Positions 48,637 to 55,907 are shown, counted from the stretch's first letter. The stretch is DNA of 64,000 nt from Gammaproteobacteria bacterium (GCA_026196275.1 JAPHTQ010000061.1:1-64000), one strand, 5' to 3'. A program made the numbers and translations. Notes: generated by a model from the letters alone, not told the origin.

Positions 48637-49215
48637 ATGGCACGTACCCCATCCACCATGCTCGAGCTGGGCACCCCGGCCCCCGATTTCAGCCTGCCCG
48701 AACCGGCCACCGGCAAGACTATCTCCTTGCGCGATTCCGCCGGCAGCCCGTTGGTGGTGGTCTTTATCTGCAACCACTGTCCCTACGTGCTGCACATTGC
48801 CGCCAAACTGGCCGAGGTGGCCAAAGAGTTTCAGCAGCGCGGCGTGGAGTTTGTCGCCATCAACAGCAACGATGTGGCCAACTATCTCGACGACAGCCCG
48901 GAGAAGATGCCCGCTTTCAGTGAGAAGTTCGGTCTCACCTTTCCCTACCTGTTCGATGAAACTCAGGTCGTTGCCAGCGCCTACCGCGCCGCCTGTACCC
49001 CCGATTTTTACCTGTTCGATGCCGATCACCGGCTGGTCTACCGCGGCCAGTTCGATGATGCCCGCCCGCGCAGCGACACGCCGGTGACCGGCGCCGACCT
49101 TGGCGAGGCAATTAATGCCCTGCTGGCAAACAGGCCACCGCTTGATGGACAGAAACCGAGTCTCGGCTGCAATATCAAGTGGAGGCCGGGTAACGAGCCG
49201 GACTATTTCGGCTGA
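48637..49215 (+). CDS. Thioredoxin-fold / AhpC-TSA family protein
   Basis: A 192-residue cytoplasmic protein without signal peptide. It has the peroxiredoxin-like start APDFSLPEPATGKTISL and the redox motif C45-N-H-C48 in VVVFICNHCPYVLHIAAKL, then the cis-proline-type segment ACTPDFYLFDADHRLVYRGQFDD. It belongs to the redoxin group often annotated thioredoxin family protein; substrate unknown. A GGAGG ribosome-binding site precedes the ATG. A cysteine near the C-terminus (SLGCNIKW) is conserved in this subgroup as I recall it. Confidence 0.88.
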   Translation: MARTPSTMLELGTPAPDFSLPEPATGKTISLRDSAGSPLVVVFICNHCPYVLHIAAKLAEVAKEFQQRGVEFVAINSNDVANYLDDSPEKMPAFSEKFGLTFPYLFDETQVVASAYRAACTPDFYLFDADHRLVYRGQFDDARPRSDTPVTGADLGEAINALLANRPPLDGQKPSLGCNIKWRPGNEPDYFG

Positions 49216-49606
49216 AGGCGCAGTAGTGAGTGGGCCTTGCACATCGCCTGATGAGGTTGGTGGACTGTACCAGTTGTACCCGCGAGCTTCCTGACGATGC
49301 CGGGCTGACGTGGCCTCGACAGTCGCTGCGGGGGCTGGCGCATGATCGCCACCTGCGCGCCTGCATCCGTGCGGCGATCCGTCCACGGCCAGCCTTCTTT
49401 CCTGCCCGATCCAACTATCCACAACGTCTGCACACCCCATACCACCTCTTTCCTGTAGAGATCCGTAGCGGCGCCCGAACCAGTCTTCCTGAACGGATTG
49501 CATTTTTCTATTTGCCCGGCCTGGCTGAGTGCTGATTTGCATAATTCTCTTCCAGCTCTCGCTGCACAAATCCCTATCCACCTGTTTATATTGAAATTTT
49601 AATGAT
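49216..49606. other. Gene-free region upstream of the sulfur/selenium cluster
   Basis: About 390 nt without a recognisable gene. Short frames on both strands (for example 49230-49535 plus, 49203-49445 minus) have no family similarity and poor ribosome-binding sites. The last 90 nt are AT-rich compared with the surroundings. A weak GATTTG (49534-49539) / CAAATC (49568-49573) inverted repeat lies 35-70 nt upstream of the sigma-54 site and could be activator-binding DNA. Confidence 0.5.
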
Positions 49607-49622
49607 GGCATGATGTGTGCTT
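49607..49622 (+). promoter_or_regulatory. Sigma-54 (-24/-12) promoter for the TusA-YeeE block
   Basis: TGGCATGATGTGTGCT matches the sigma-54 consensus TGGCACG-N4-TTGCW at 10 of 12 defined positions, with GG and GC separated by exactly 10 nt. It lies 33 nt before the first start codon. It closely resembles the site at 55604-55619. Confidence 0.7.
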
Positions 49623-49654
49623 TATGGGATATAGAGGCGCTTTGAGGATCGAAT

Positions 49655-50008
49655 ATGTTCCTGAGACATATTTTTGGCAATAAAGACACCACCCCGACCA
49701 GGAAACGCCAGCGCGTTTGCACCGAGGTGACTGAGCAACGGGAGCTGCCAGGCTTTGGCACGGTAGCAGTACGCTGTCGGGTCTCCTGTGTCGGTGAGGG
49801 ATGTCCCAAGCCACAGCTGATGACCCTCAAGGCACTGGATGAGAATCAGGACGGAGATATTATCGAGGTGGTCACTGACAACCTCTCCGCCGTCGAGACC
49901 ATCCCCTCGATGATGGATATCTACGGTGGACAGCACATGGCCACTGTGCGCGAAGAAGATTGCTGGCGAATCTATGTGCGCAGGGAAAACGAGAACCGGA
50001 CCAGGTAA
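49655..50008 (+). CDS. TusA-like sulfur-carrier protein with N-terminal extension
   Basis: A 117-residue protein. The C-terminal 70 residues match the TusA fold, with the active-site C50-P-K-P motif in GCPKPQLMTLKAL and the strands GDIIEVVTDNLSAVETIPSMM and CWRIYVRRE. TusA proteins carry persulfide (or selenium) sulfur on this cysteine. Unusually, 49 residues precede the motif, with three extra cysteines (C22, C41, C45) that could form a second redox or metal site. It is the first gene after a sigma-54 site and 28 nt upstream of the YeeE transporter. A ribosome-binding site GAGGAT is weak but present. Confidence 0.75.
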   Translation: MFLRHIFGNKDTTPTRKRQRVCTEVTEQRELPGFGTVAVRCRVSCVGEGCPKPQLMTLKALDENQDGDIIEVVTDNLSAVETIPSMMDIYGGQHMATVREEDCWRIYVRRENENRTR

Positions 50009-50036
50009 CGCTAACTGTATTGAGGATAAGAAAAAG

Positions 50037-51491
50037 ATGAGTTCGAATGCTACGCACTCCACTGCCGCCGCCCCGCAGCGCTCATTGCTGGCGCACCGAG
50101 GCGGCTACACAGCGATCGGCATCAGCACACTGGTGGCGCTGTTTTCAGTCATCATGCTGATGATGGACACGCGCTGGGTTTATCTGCTGGTCTATGTCTG
50201 GTTCGGTGTGGCTTATGGCGTCTTTCTGCAATATGGCCGTTTCTGCATGGCCTCGGCGGTGCGTGATCTGTTTGCGGTGAAAGTGCCGCGTATGGCGGTG
50301 GGGGTGATGATTGCCACGGCGCTCTTCTCACTCACGGCGGGGATCGTCACCGTCTCCGGCTACAGCACTTTCCATCCCCACCCGCTGGGCTGGCACATCA
50401 TTATCGGTGGCCTGATCTTCGGTTTCGGCATGGTCTTTACCGGTGGCTGCGCCTCCGGTTCGCTCTACAAGAGCGGTGAGGGCAACGTCGGCTCGATGCT
50501 GGTGCTGGTCAGTATCTCCTTCTCCCAGGCACTGTTTGCCGACCTCGGCAGCTGGTCCAACAAGCTTGCCCCGGCAAGCTGGGCGGCGTCGGCCGCGGAG
50601 AAGGGGATGCCGGAAGAGCTGTCGGTGACCGACGGCTGGTTCGACCAGTTTATGGCCGGTTACATCTGGGATCTCTCTGGCGGCACCGTCGGCCAGTGGA
50701 TGGAGAGCGGTAATGTCTGGATTGATGTCTTCATCGGCAATGCCCTGCTGGGGGCCATTCTGCCGACCATCGTGCTCCTCTGCATTCTCTATATGGCTAC
50801 CTACCGCAAGGGCTATGTCCGCCGCAACAAGCTGGAGAGCCCCTCCATGGGTGATGAGCTGCGCGGTTTCTGGGCCATGATGACCTCTTCCAAGAACACC
50901 GCGCTGGCCGGCCTGGGGCTGGGCGTCTTTGCCGGCCTGCAGATGTGGGTCACCGGCGCGCTGCGCGAGCACTATCAAATCTTCAACTTCGGTGAGCTGC
51001 TGAGCAAGATGGGGCATACCGACGGTCTTTCCATACAGCAAACCGTATTCGATCCCGGCTATTGGTACATCACCACCCAGGAGGCACAGCTGGGTGGCTG
51101 GATCATGGACAAGATGGGCCGTGATGTGATGGATAACGTCTTTTTCGGACTGAATAATGGCATCCCCAATCCCTTTATCAATGCCCCCTTGCTGATGTCA
51201 GTCGGCATTATTCTCGGTGCTGCCGTACTGGCGCTCACCCGTCGTGAGTTCAAGTGGAAAATGCCCAGCCTGGAGACCGCCATTTTCGCTCTGGTCGGTG
51301 GTGCGTTGATGGGGATCGGCGCCCGTCTCGGTATGGGTTGCAACGTCGGTGCCTTCTTCGCCGCGGTGACCAACGGCGACCTGACCGGCTGGATCTTCCT
51401 CGCCGGCATGACCCTGGGCGGGCTGCTCGGTGTTAAGGCCTTTAATCTGTGGCTGGAGAGAAAAAGCATCGGTGACGAATTCGATATCTGA
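50037..51491 (+). CDS. YeeE/YedE-family (TsuA-like) sulfur-compound transporter
   Basis: A 484-residue inner-membrane protein with about ten helices. Family members import thiosulfate (TsuA), and YedE members are linked to selenium metabolism. The three family cysteine motifs are present: GRFCMASA (C70), GMVFTGGCASGSLYKSGEG (C138) and ARLGMGCNVGAFF (C435), which relay the substrate by S-S-H contacts in the known thiosulfate channel. A long central loop (about residues 180-290) is an insertion. The ATG at 50037 was chosen because the upstream open stretch overlaps the TusA-like gene. A TusA gene follows 55 nt downstream. Confidence 0.9.
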   Translation: MSSNATHSTAAAPQRSLLAHRGGYTAIGISTLVALFSVIMLMMDTRWVYLLVYVWFGVAYGVFLQYGRFCMASAVRDLFAVKVPRMAVGVMIATALFSLTAGIVTVSGYSTFHPHPLGWHIIIGGLIFGFGMVFTGGCASGSLYKSGEGNVGSMLVLVSISFSQALFADLGSWSNKLAPASWAASAAEKGMPEELSVTDGWFDQFMAGYIWDLSGGTVGQWMESGNVWIDVFIGNALLGAILPTIVLLCILYMATYRKGYVRRNKLESPSMGDELRGFWAMMTSSKNTALAGLGLGVFAGLQMWVTGALREHYQIFNFGELLSKMGHTDGLSIQQTVFDPGYWYITTQEAQLGGWIMDKMGRDVMDNVFFGLNNGIPNPFINAPLLMSVGIILGAAVLALTRREFKWKMPSLETAIFALVGGALMGIGARLGMGCNVGAFFAAVTNGDLTGWIFLAGMTLGGLLGVKAFNLWLERKSIGDEFDI

Positions 51492-51546
51492 CCGGGTACG
51501 ACAGACTATTCAACCTAATCTAACAATACATTCTCAGGAGTAAACG

Positions 51547-51798
51547 ATGGCGATCAAGTTCGACAAAATTGGTGACGGCGAGTACGAGCTGGATGTAAAG
51601 GGCTACACCTGCCCACACCCGCAGATGTACACCAAGAAGGCGCTGCAGAAATTGAGCGGTGGTGATGTGTTGAACCTTATCTTCGACAACCCCTCATCCG
51701 GCGAGTCCATCATGGCTATGGTCGAGGGCGAGGGTAACGAGATCATCGAGAAGCAGGACGGTGACGGCTCATTCATCTGGAAGATTCGCAAGGGGTAA
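51547..51798 (+). CDS. TusA-family sulfurtransferase
   Basis: An 83-residue protein with the active-site C22-P-H-P motif in GYTCPHPQMYTKKALQKLSGGDVLNLIFDNPSSGESI, followed by the usual strands to the C-terminus. It is the compact TusA form found beside YeeE/YedE (TsuB/YedF-like), probably accepting sulfur or selenium delivered by the transporter. A CAGGAG ribosome-binding site precedes it, and the DsrE-like gene starts two bases after its stop. Confidence 0.9.
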   Translation: MAIKFDKIGDGEYELDVKGYTCPHPQMYTKKALQKLSGGDVLNLIFDNPSSGESIMAMVEGEGNEIIEKQDGDGSFIWKIRKG

Positions 51799-51800
51799 GC

Positions 51801-52109
51801 ATGAGGTTCGGAATTGTGGTGACAGATGAAAACCAGGCGGCCCATGTCTCCGGCCTGCTCAAGGAGGCGTTGTCACGCGACTGGAGCGTGCGCTGCTTTC
51901 TTACCGAGAACGGTGTAAATATGCTCAAAGACGATGCCTTTATCGATATGGCCAGAAACCCGTCCGTGCATCTTTCGGTGTGCGAAATGTCGGTGGAGCG
52001 TTACTGCCACGACATGCCGCTGTCCGAGATGGAGGATGCGGTGATCATCGGTGGCCAGTACCAGGACGCCGAGTTGGTCCGCAATAGTGACCGTGTACTG
52101 GTTTTTTAA
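51801..52109 (+). CDS. DsrE-like protein
   Basis: A 102-residue protein of the DsrE/TusD fold: FGIVVTDENQAAHVSGLLKEAL, then WSVRCFLTENGVNMLKDDAFIDMARNPSVHLSVCEMSVERY, typical of the family. Three cysteines (C32, C61, C69) are candidates for the persulfide site. It directly follows TusA (two-base gap), and two further small genes follow it, so the block has the order tusA-dsrE-like-(F)-(H), a condensed version of the dsrEFH/tusBCD sulfur relay. Cytoplasmic. Confidence 0.75.
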   Translation: MRFGIVVTDENQAAHVSGLLKEALSRDWSVRCFLTENGVNMLKDDAFIDMARNPSVHLSVCEMSVERYCHDMPLSEMEDAVIIGGQYQDAELVRNSDRVLVF

Positions 52110-52121
52110 GAGGTTAGGAAC

Positions 52122-52382
52122 GTGAGTGACGAGACAAAGAGTGTACTGATGGTGGCCCGCAATAAAAAAGTTGAGGCTCTGCGTATGGCTACTGGCCTGA
52201 CGTTGCTCGATGATGTGATTCGGGTGGCGGTAATGGGCGATCTCGATCGGACCGATCCGGATGTGGAGCTGCAGCTGGAGTCACTCGATTTTGCCGATGT
52301 ACCAGTGGTTGATGTGGACCCGGACAGGGCGGCCGAGTTTGCCGAGATGATAGTTAATTCAGATGTGGTGTATGTGGTATGA
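52122..52382 (+). CDS. Short DsrF/TusC-like protein without cysteine
   Basis: An 86-residue protein starting with GTG. The pattern KSVLMVARNKKVEALRMATGLTLLDDVIRVAVMGDL resembles the first half of DsrE/F-fold proteins, which contain a Rossmann-like strand-helix-strand. It has no cysteine at all, so it cannot itself carry a persulfide; a structural or partner role is likely if the family guess is right. It overlaps the next gene by ATGA. Confidence 0.55.
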   Translation: MSDETKSVLMVARNKKVEALRMATGLTLLDDVIRVAVMGDLDRTDPDVELQLESLDFADVPVVDVDPDRAAEFAEMIVNSDVVYVV

Positions 52383-52573
52383 GTGAGAAAAGAGTGCATC
52401 TCTATGTGGTCGGTGCGGGTGATGCGGAGTTGCAGTCGCTGATCGAAAAAGGGTTGTCGGAGCTGGACCGCGCTGTTGCGACAACCCCGGTCGGAGCAGA
52501 TTGCGCTGCCCTGCTTGATACGCTGTCCGAGGATGAAATACCCGTGGTGATCAAACCGTATAACGCCGTGTAA
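52379..52573 (+). CDS. 64-residue DsrH/TusB-like protein
   Basis: Starts with ATG overlapping the previous stop (ATGA), so it is translationally coupled. It has the pattern HLYVVGAGDAELQSLIEKGLSELDRAVATTPVGADCAALLDTL and one cysteine (C42). Its position as the third of three small genes after TusA and the single central cysteine suggest a DsrH/TusB-type partner, though it is shorter than those (about 95 residues). The assignment rests on context more than sequence. Confidence 0.5.
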   Translation: MSEKRVHLYVVGAGDAELQSLIEKGLSELDRAVATTPVGADCAALLDTLSEDEIPVVIKPYNAV

Positions 52574-52621
52574 TCCCGTTCAAAAAGGCGGGCGGCAGGG
52601 CGCAGTTGAACGATGTTGGAG

Positions 52622-52637
52622 TGGCTGTGCAGGTGCT
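52622..52637 (+). promoter_or_regulatory. Weak sigma-54-like site before the rhodanese lipoprotein
   Basis: TGGCTGTGCAGGTGCT has GG and GC separated by 10 nt and matches 8 of 12 defined sigma-54 positions; it shares the GTGCT end with the two better sites. It lies 60 nt before the start of the 52697 gene. Confidence 0.3.
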
Positions 52638-52696
52638 GTTGGGGTGGGTGGTGAGTAATACGCCTCAGCAACAAAATAAAACGTAGGAGGAGAGTT

Positions 52697-54151
52697 ATGA
52701 AAATAGCAAACGAAAAGAGCAGGTCCAGAGGCTATCTGGTCGGTCTGCTGGGGGCGACAGCGCTGGTGCTGGCCGGCTGTAACGGATCTGAAGACAGTAG
52801 TGTCGGTGTGGCTGACGATACCGTGACGTTGCCGACGATGAACAGCCCGGCGACCATCGCCACGGAGTCTGCCGCTGATTACAATGACAACATCCATGGC
52901 CTGGTCACCGGCGACACACTTGCAAACTGGATTACTGATTGGGATGCCAACAAACCTGCCGGTATCGACGGCAAGCTGGTGATTCTGCAGACCAGTACGG
53001 GTGAGGCCGGTTCTGAGTATATCGCCCCTAATGGTGTCGATGTGTTTACCTATGAGACGAGCGAGTTCGTTGAAACTCGTTCTAACGGGGTGATTGAAAC
53101 AAGATCCATGGTCCCAAGCGGCCAAACGATGGATAACTTCCTGTCTAAGTACAATATCGATCCTGGCAAGGATATGATCGTTTGCGCCCAGGGTAGTGCT
53201 GGTGGTTATAGTGCTATGAAAGCTGGCCGCTGTTGGTATATGTTCCGCTACTGGGGGGTGCCGGCAGGCCGACTCGCCATGCTCAATGGCGGCAATGAGT
53301 GGAATGACACTAACACAGCGCTGGCGTTTACCACTACTGCTTCCACGCCGCCGATGACGGGTTATGCCTCAGTCAAGGATCTGCCGCAGATCAACTTTGC
53401 CCTGCAGGCGACTCTGGAGGATATGCTCGATGCGGTACCTGACAGCGACACCAATGTGACGGATGACGGGGTGTTCATCTGGGATGCCCGCGGCAACAAT
53501 CTTCCCGCCAGTTTGCCTGGTAGTAGCAGTGACGAGTACAGTCCTGACGGAGATAGCGATTTCCGCAATGGAGGCGCTACACAAGGCCATCCCAACGGTG
53601 CCTTGCTGCTTTCCTATAGCAATCTGCTCGATAGCTCTGAGGGGTACACCTTCAAGTCGAAGGCTGATCTTGCCGCTTATCTGGATGGTGAAACCGTTGA
53701 TGGTGCCTACTTCGTCGATGGCACGCTGCAGGGCATAGGTGTTGGCAATGCTTACCAGAGTGGTGACACAATCTATACCTACTGTGAAACCACTTACCGT
53801 GCCATGGTTACCGGTTTTGCCACCGCGGCGATTCTCGGTAAGCCGACACGGTTCTATGATGGTGCTATGGTTGAATGGCACTCCATGGCCAATGCCTATG
53901 ACAAAAATGGTGATCAGCTTCTACCGGCCGATTCGCCCTGGCGTACCGACAAAAACAGCGTCAGTATGTACCGCGTGGCCGGTGATTCAGCCAATGTAGA
54001 TCCGCGCACTATCGTTGATGCGGATGCAAATACGGCCCACCAGATCATCATTGATGATCTTGCCTATAAAGGCATCATAGTAGAAACCGATAGTGATGAT
54101 GGTGGTAGCAGTGGCGGCGGCGGAGAAATCCCTAATCCTTGTGGTGGCTGA
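52697..54151 (+). CDS. Tandem-rhodanese lipoprotein (ExtH-like)
   Basis: A 484-residue lipoprotein: signal peptide with lipobox L25-A-G-C28 (GATALVLAGC), then two rhodanese-like domains (about 70-210 and 215-440). Each domain has a cysteine at the catalytic position: C163 in IVCAQGSAGGYSA and C363 in YTYCETTYRAM. In most tandem rhodaneses only the second domain is active, so this is notable. The C-terminus is Asp/Gly/Ser-rich with a terminal cysteine (PNPCGG). In Geobacter, a rhodanese-like lipoprotein (ExtH) belongs to the selenite/tellurite-linked extHIJKL locus with porin and cytochromes, the same neighbours as here. A GGAGGAG ribosome-binding site precedes the ATG, and a terminator follows. 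Confidence 0.8.
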   Translation: MKIANEKSRSRGYLVGLLGATALVLAGCNGSEDSSVGVADDTVTLPTMNSPATIATESAADYNDNIHGLVTGDTLANWITDWDANKPAGIDGKLVILQTSTGEAGSEYIAPNGVDVFTYETSEFVETRSNGVIETRSMVPSGQTMDNFLSKYNIDPGKDMIVCAQGSAGGYSAMKAGRCWYMFRYWGVPAGRLAMLNGGNEWNDTNTALAFTTTASTPPMTGYASVKDLPQINFALQATLEDMLDAVPDSDTNVTDDGVFIWDARGNNLPASLPGSSSDEYSPDGDSDFRNGGATQGHPNGALLLSYSNLLDSSEGYTFKSKADLAAYLDGETVDGAYFVDGTLQGIGVGNAYQSGDTIYTYCETTYRAMVTGFATAAILGKPTRFYDGAMVEWHSMANAYDKNGDQLLPADSPWRTDKNSVSMYRVAGDSANVDPRTIVDADANTAHQIIIDDLAYKGIIVETDSDDGGSSGGGGEIPNPCGG

Positions 54152-54179
54152 TTTTCGCTGGTAAATCCACTCACAGACA

Positions 54180-54204
54180 GGGCAGCCTTAGGGCTGCCCT
54201 TTTT
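54180..54204 (+). terminator. Terminator after the rhodanese lipoprotein gene
   Basis: GGGCAGCC, loop TTAG, GGCTGCCC, followed by a T-run (CTTTTTCT), 28 nt after the stop codon. It separates the rhodanese gene from the cytochrome gene that follows. Confidence 0.9.
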
Positions 54205-54226
54205 CTGGATATAATAGTCAGTGTTT

Positions 54227-54265
54227 CTGCCTAACGATGCTGTTTAAATATGTGTGGTTAGGCAG
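54227..54265. promoter_or_regulatory. Perfect 9-bp inverted repeat upstream of the pentahaem cytochrome gene
   Basis: CTGCCTAAC (54227-54235) and GTTAGGCAG (54257-54265) with a 21-nt AT-rich spacer, 35 nt before the cytochrome start. It has no T-run, so it is more likely an operator than a terminator. TATAAT lies at 54209-54215 just upstream, in the ATATAATAG context, and could be a -10 box. Confidence 0.45.
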
Positions 54266-54299
54266 TGGCATTGCAGGTAATTGATTGGAGCGGAACAAC

Positions 54300-55517
54300 G
54301 TGAGATTAAAAGTGGCTGCTATTTTGATTTTTCTGGTCATGGGATTGGCGCTCTTATACTCCTGTTCCGTACCGGAAACCGAAACTGTGGATGATTTCCT
54401 CTCGGGGTACTGGGTGTACCCGATGCAACCCCAGGGTACCCCACCAGAAAATTACACCCATCTGGAGGCCTCACTGGCTCCTGACTCCTGCGCCCAGTGC
54501 CATACCGAGCAGCACAAGCAGTGGCGTGAGAGTCTGCACAGCCACACCATGGGGCCGGGGATCCGCTGGCAGCTGCAGCTGATGAAACCCGAACCCTCCC
54601 GCGCCTGCCTCAAGTGCCATGCGCCGCTGACCGAGCAGTTTGCCCTGTTGGCCCAGGAGCAGGGATGGACGCAAGCCAGAGCCGCCCCCCCCGATTATCT
54701 TCCGGGCGATCTCCATCGCAAGGGACTCGCCTGCGCCGCCTGCCATGTTCGGCAACACCAGCGATTCGGCCCGTCTGCCGGCCCCAATGCCCTGGAGGGG
54801 ACGGCCCATGGCGGCTTCGTTGCTCACGAGGCGTTCAGCGACAGTCGCTTCTGTGCCAATTGTCACCAGTTTGCGGAGGACGGCCCACGCCTTAACGACA
54901 AATTGCGCGAGGATACCTATAACCAGTGGCAGCAGAGCCGTTATGCCGCCGAGGGGAAGGGATGCCAGTCCTGCCATATGCCGGACCGCCGCCATGAATG
55001 GAAGGGGATCCACGACCCGGCGATGACCCGTTCGGCATTCACCGTCACTCTGAGCCGTTCGACGGCGGACGATGGTCGTCTTCTTGCCAGTGCAGAGGTG
55101 GCCAATAGCGGCGCCGGTCACCACCTTCCCACTTATATGGTGCCGGAGTTGCTATTGCGGCTGGAGCATGTAGCGCCCTCGGGCAGGGTCAGCGAGCTGG
55201 CACGTCACATACTTGCCTGGCGTCCCAACCTGGCGCTGACCGAGGAGCGGTTCGACCAGCGGCTTCCCGCAGGGGAGAGTGTGCACCTGACGGGGGAACT
55301 GGAGGCCAGTAGTGAGCCGGATGGTTCACTGCGCCTGCGAGTGAGTGTAGCACCCAAGTATCAGTATCTTGTCACCTTCGTCGACTACTTGGAGAGAAAC
55401 CGCCACAGGCTGGAACCCAAGACGCTAGGCCTGTTGGAGCTGGCTATCCAGGAGGCACGCAGTGCCGAGTACGAGTTTATTGCGGCGGAAGAGATGCTGG
55501 AAACCATTGCAAATTGA
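54300..55517 (+). CDS. Pentahaem c-type cytochrome, probable lipoprotein (ExtK/ExtL-type neighbour)
   Basis: A 405-residue protein with a signal peptide ending LLYSC (C22), consistent with a lipoprotein. Five CxxCH haem sites are visible: CAQCH (64-68), CLKCH (103-107), CAACH (145-149), CANCH (185-189) and CQSCH (222-226). The haem-free C-terminal part (about 240-400) is beta-rich (SAFTVTLSRSTADDGRLLASAEVANSGAGHHLPTYMVPELLLRLEHV). The overall pattern is like cytochrome c554-type proteins used in extracellular or periplasmic electron transfer. The GTG at 54300 follows GGAG; the open frame begins at 54285. It probably shuttles electrons between the inner membrane or periplasm and the porin complex. 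Confidence 0.85.
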   Translation: MRLKVAAILIFLVMGLALLYSCSVPETETVDDFLSGYWVYPMQPQGTPPENYTHLEASLAPDSCAQCHTEQHKQWRESLHSHTMGPGIRWQLQLMKPEPSRACLKCHAPLTEQFALLAQEQGWTQARAAPPDYLPGDLHRKGLACAACHVRQHQRFGPSAGPNALEGTAHGGFVAHEAFSDSRFCANCHQFAEDGPRLNDKLREDTYNQWQQSRYAAEGKGCQSCHMPDRRHEWKGIHDPAMTRSAFTVTLSRSTADDGRLLASAEVANSGAGHHLPTYMVPELLLRLEHVAPSGRVSELARHILAWRPNLALTEERFDQRLPAGESVHLTGELEASSEPDGSLRLRVSVAPKYQYLVTFVDYLERNRHRLEPKTLGLLELAIQEARSAEYEFIAAEEMLETIAN

Positions 55518-55603
55518 AGTCTGACAACAGCGCTGCCGGGCCATGCAACCCGATATATTGTTGGGTCATGATTAAGTTGCTGAATTTAAATGAGTTATAT
55601 TTT

Positions 55604-55619
55604 TGGCACGGGATGTGCT
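55604..55619 (+). promoter_or_regulatory. Sigma-54 (-24/-12) promoter for the small-protein/cytochrome/porin block
   Basis: TGGCACGGGATGTGCT matches TGGCACG-N4-TTGCW at 11 of 12 defined positions with the correct 10-nt GG-GC spacing, 46 nt before the start of the 80-residue secreted protein. The gap 55518-55664 contains no gene; a GATATATTG-centred imperfect inverted repeat (AACCC/GGGT) about 50 nt upstream might serve as an activator site. Confidence 0.8.
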
Positions 55620-55664
55620 TTGGTGTTTGTAGTCATAAACAGATATTCCTGAGGCGGAGGCAGC

Positions 55665-55907
55665 ATGCGAAATCTTGTCGTCATAGCGCTACTCCTTGGG
55701 GGAGTGGCACTCACTACGGCTCAGGCGGAGGGCGCCGGTGCAAAGCGCTTGAAGTTCAAGCAGGGACCGGTCTGTATGTGTAGCAAGGGCTTGAGTGAAA
55801 AAGATATTCGTGAAGCGGAGAAGGCCCGCGAACAGTTGTCCGGTCAAGGCGGTTTGAACAAGTTAAGGCAAAATGAAGAGCAGCCAAAAGGCAGAGAGGA
55901 GGAGTGA
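55665..55907 (+). CDS. Small secreted Cys-x-Cys protein (ExtJ-like position)
   Basis: An 80-residue protein with a cleavable signal peptide (cleavage after A19-Q-A21). The mature part has a C37-M-C39 motif in QGPVCMCSKGLSEKD followed by a charged, probably helical stretch (EADKAREQLSGQGGLNKLRQNEEQPKGREEE). The mature protein is only about 59 residues. The family is not recognised with certainty; small proteins occupy a similar position in Geobacter ext loci (ExtJ). It is the first gene after the best sigma-54 site, and its stop overlaps the next gene. Confidence 0.7.
   Translation: MRNLVVIALLLGGVALTTAQAEGAGAKRLKFKQGPVCMCSKGLSEKDIREAEKAREQLSGQGGLNKLRQNEEQPKGREEE

Noticed and set aside
49203-49535. 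Short frames on both strands in the gap after the thioredoxin-like gene, considered as remnants of a transposase
   Set aside because: No catalytic motif, terminal repeat or recognisable family stretch could be found, so the region is described as gene-free.
54256-54271. A GG-N10-GC match in front of the pentahaem cytochrome, considered as another sigma-54 promoter
   Set aside because: Only 9 of 12 consensus positions match, with the CAC part of the -24 element replaced, and it lies within the inverted repeat at 54227-54265.
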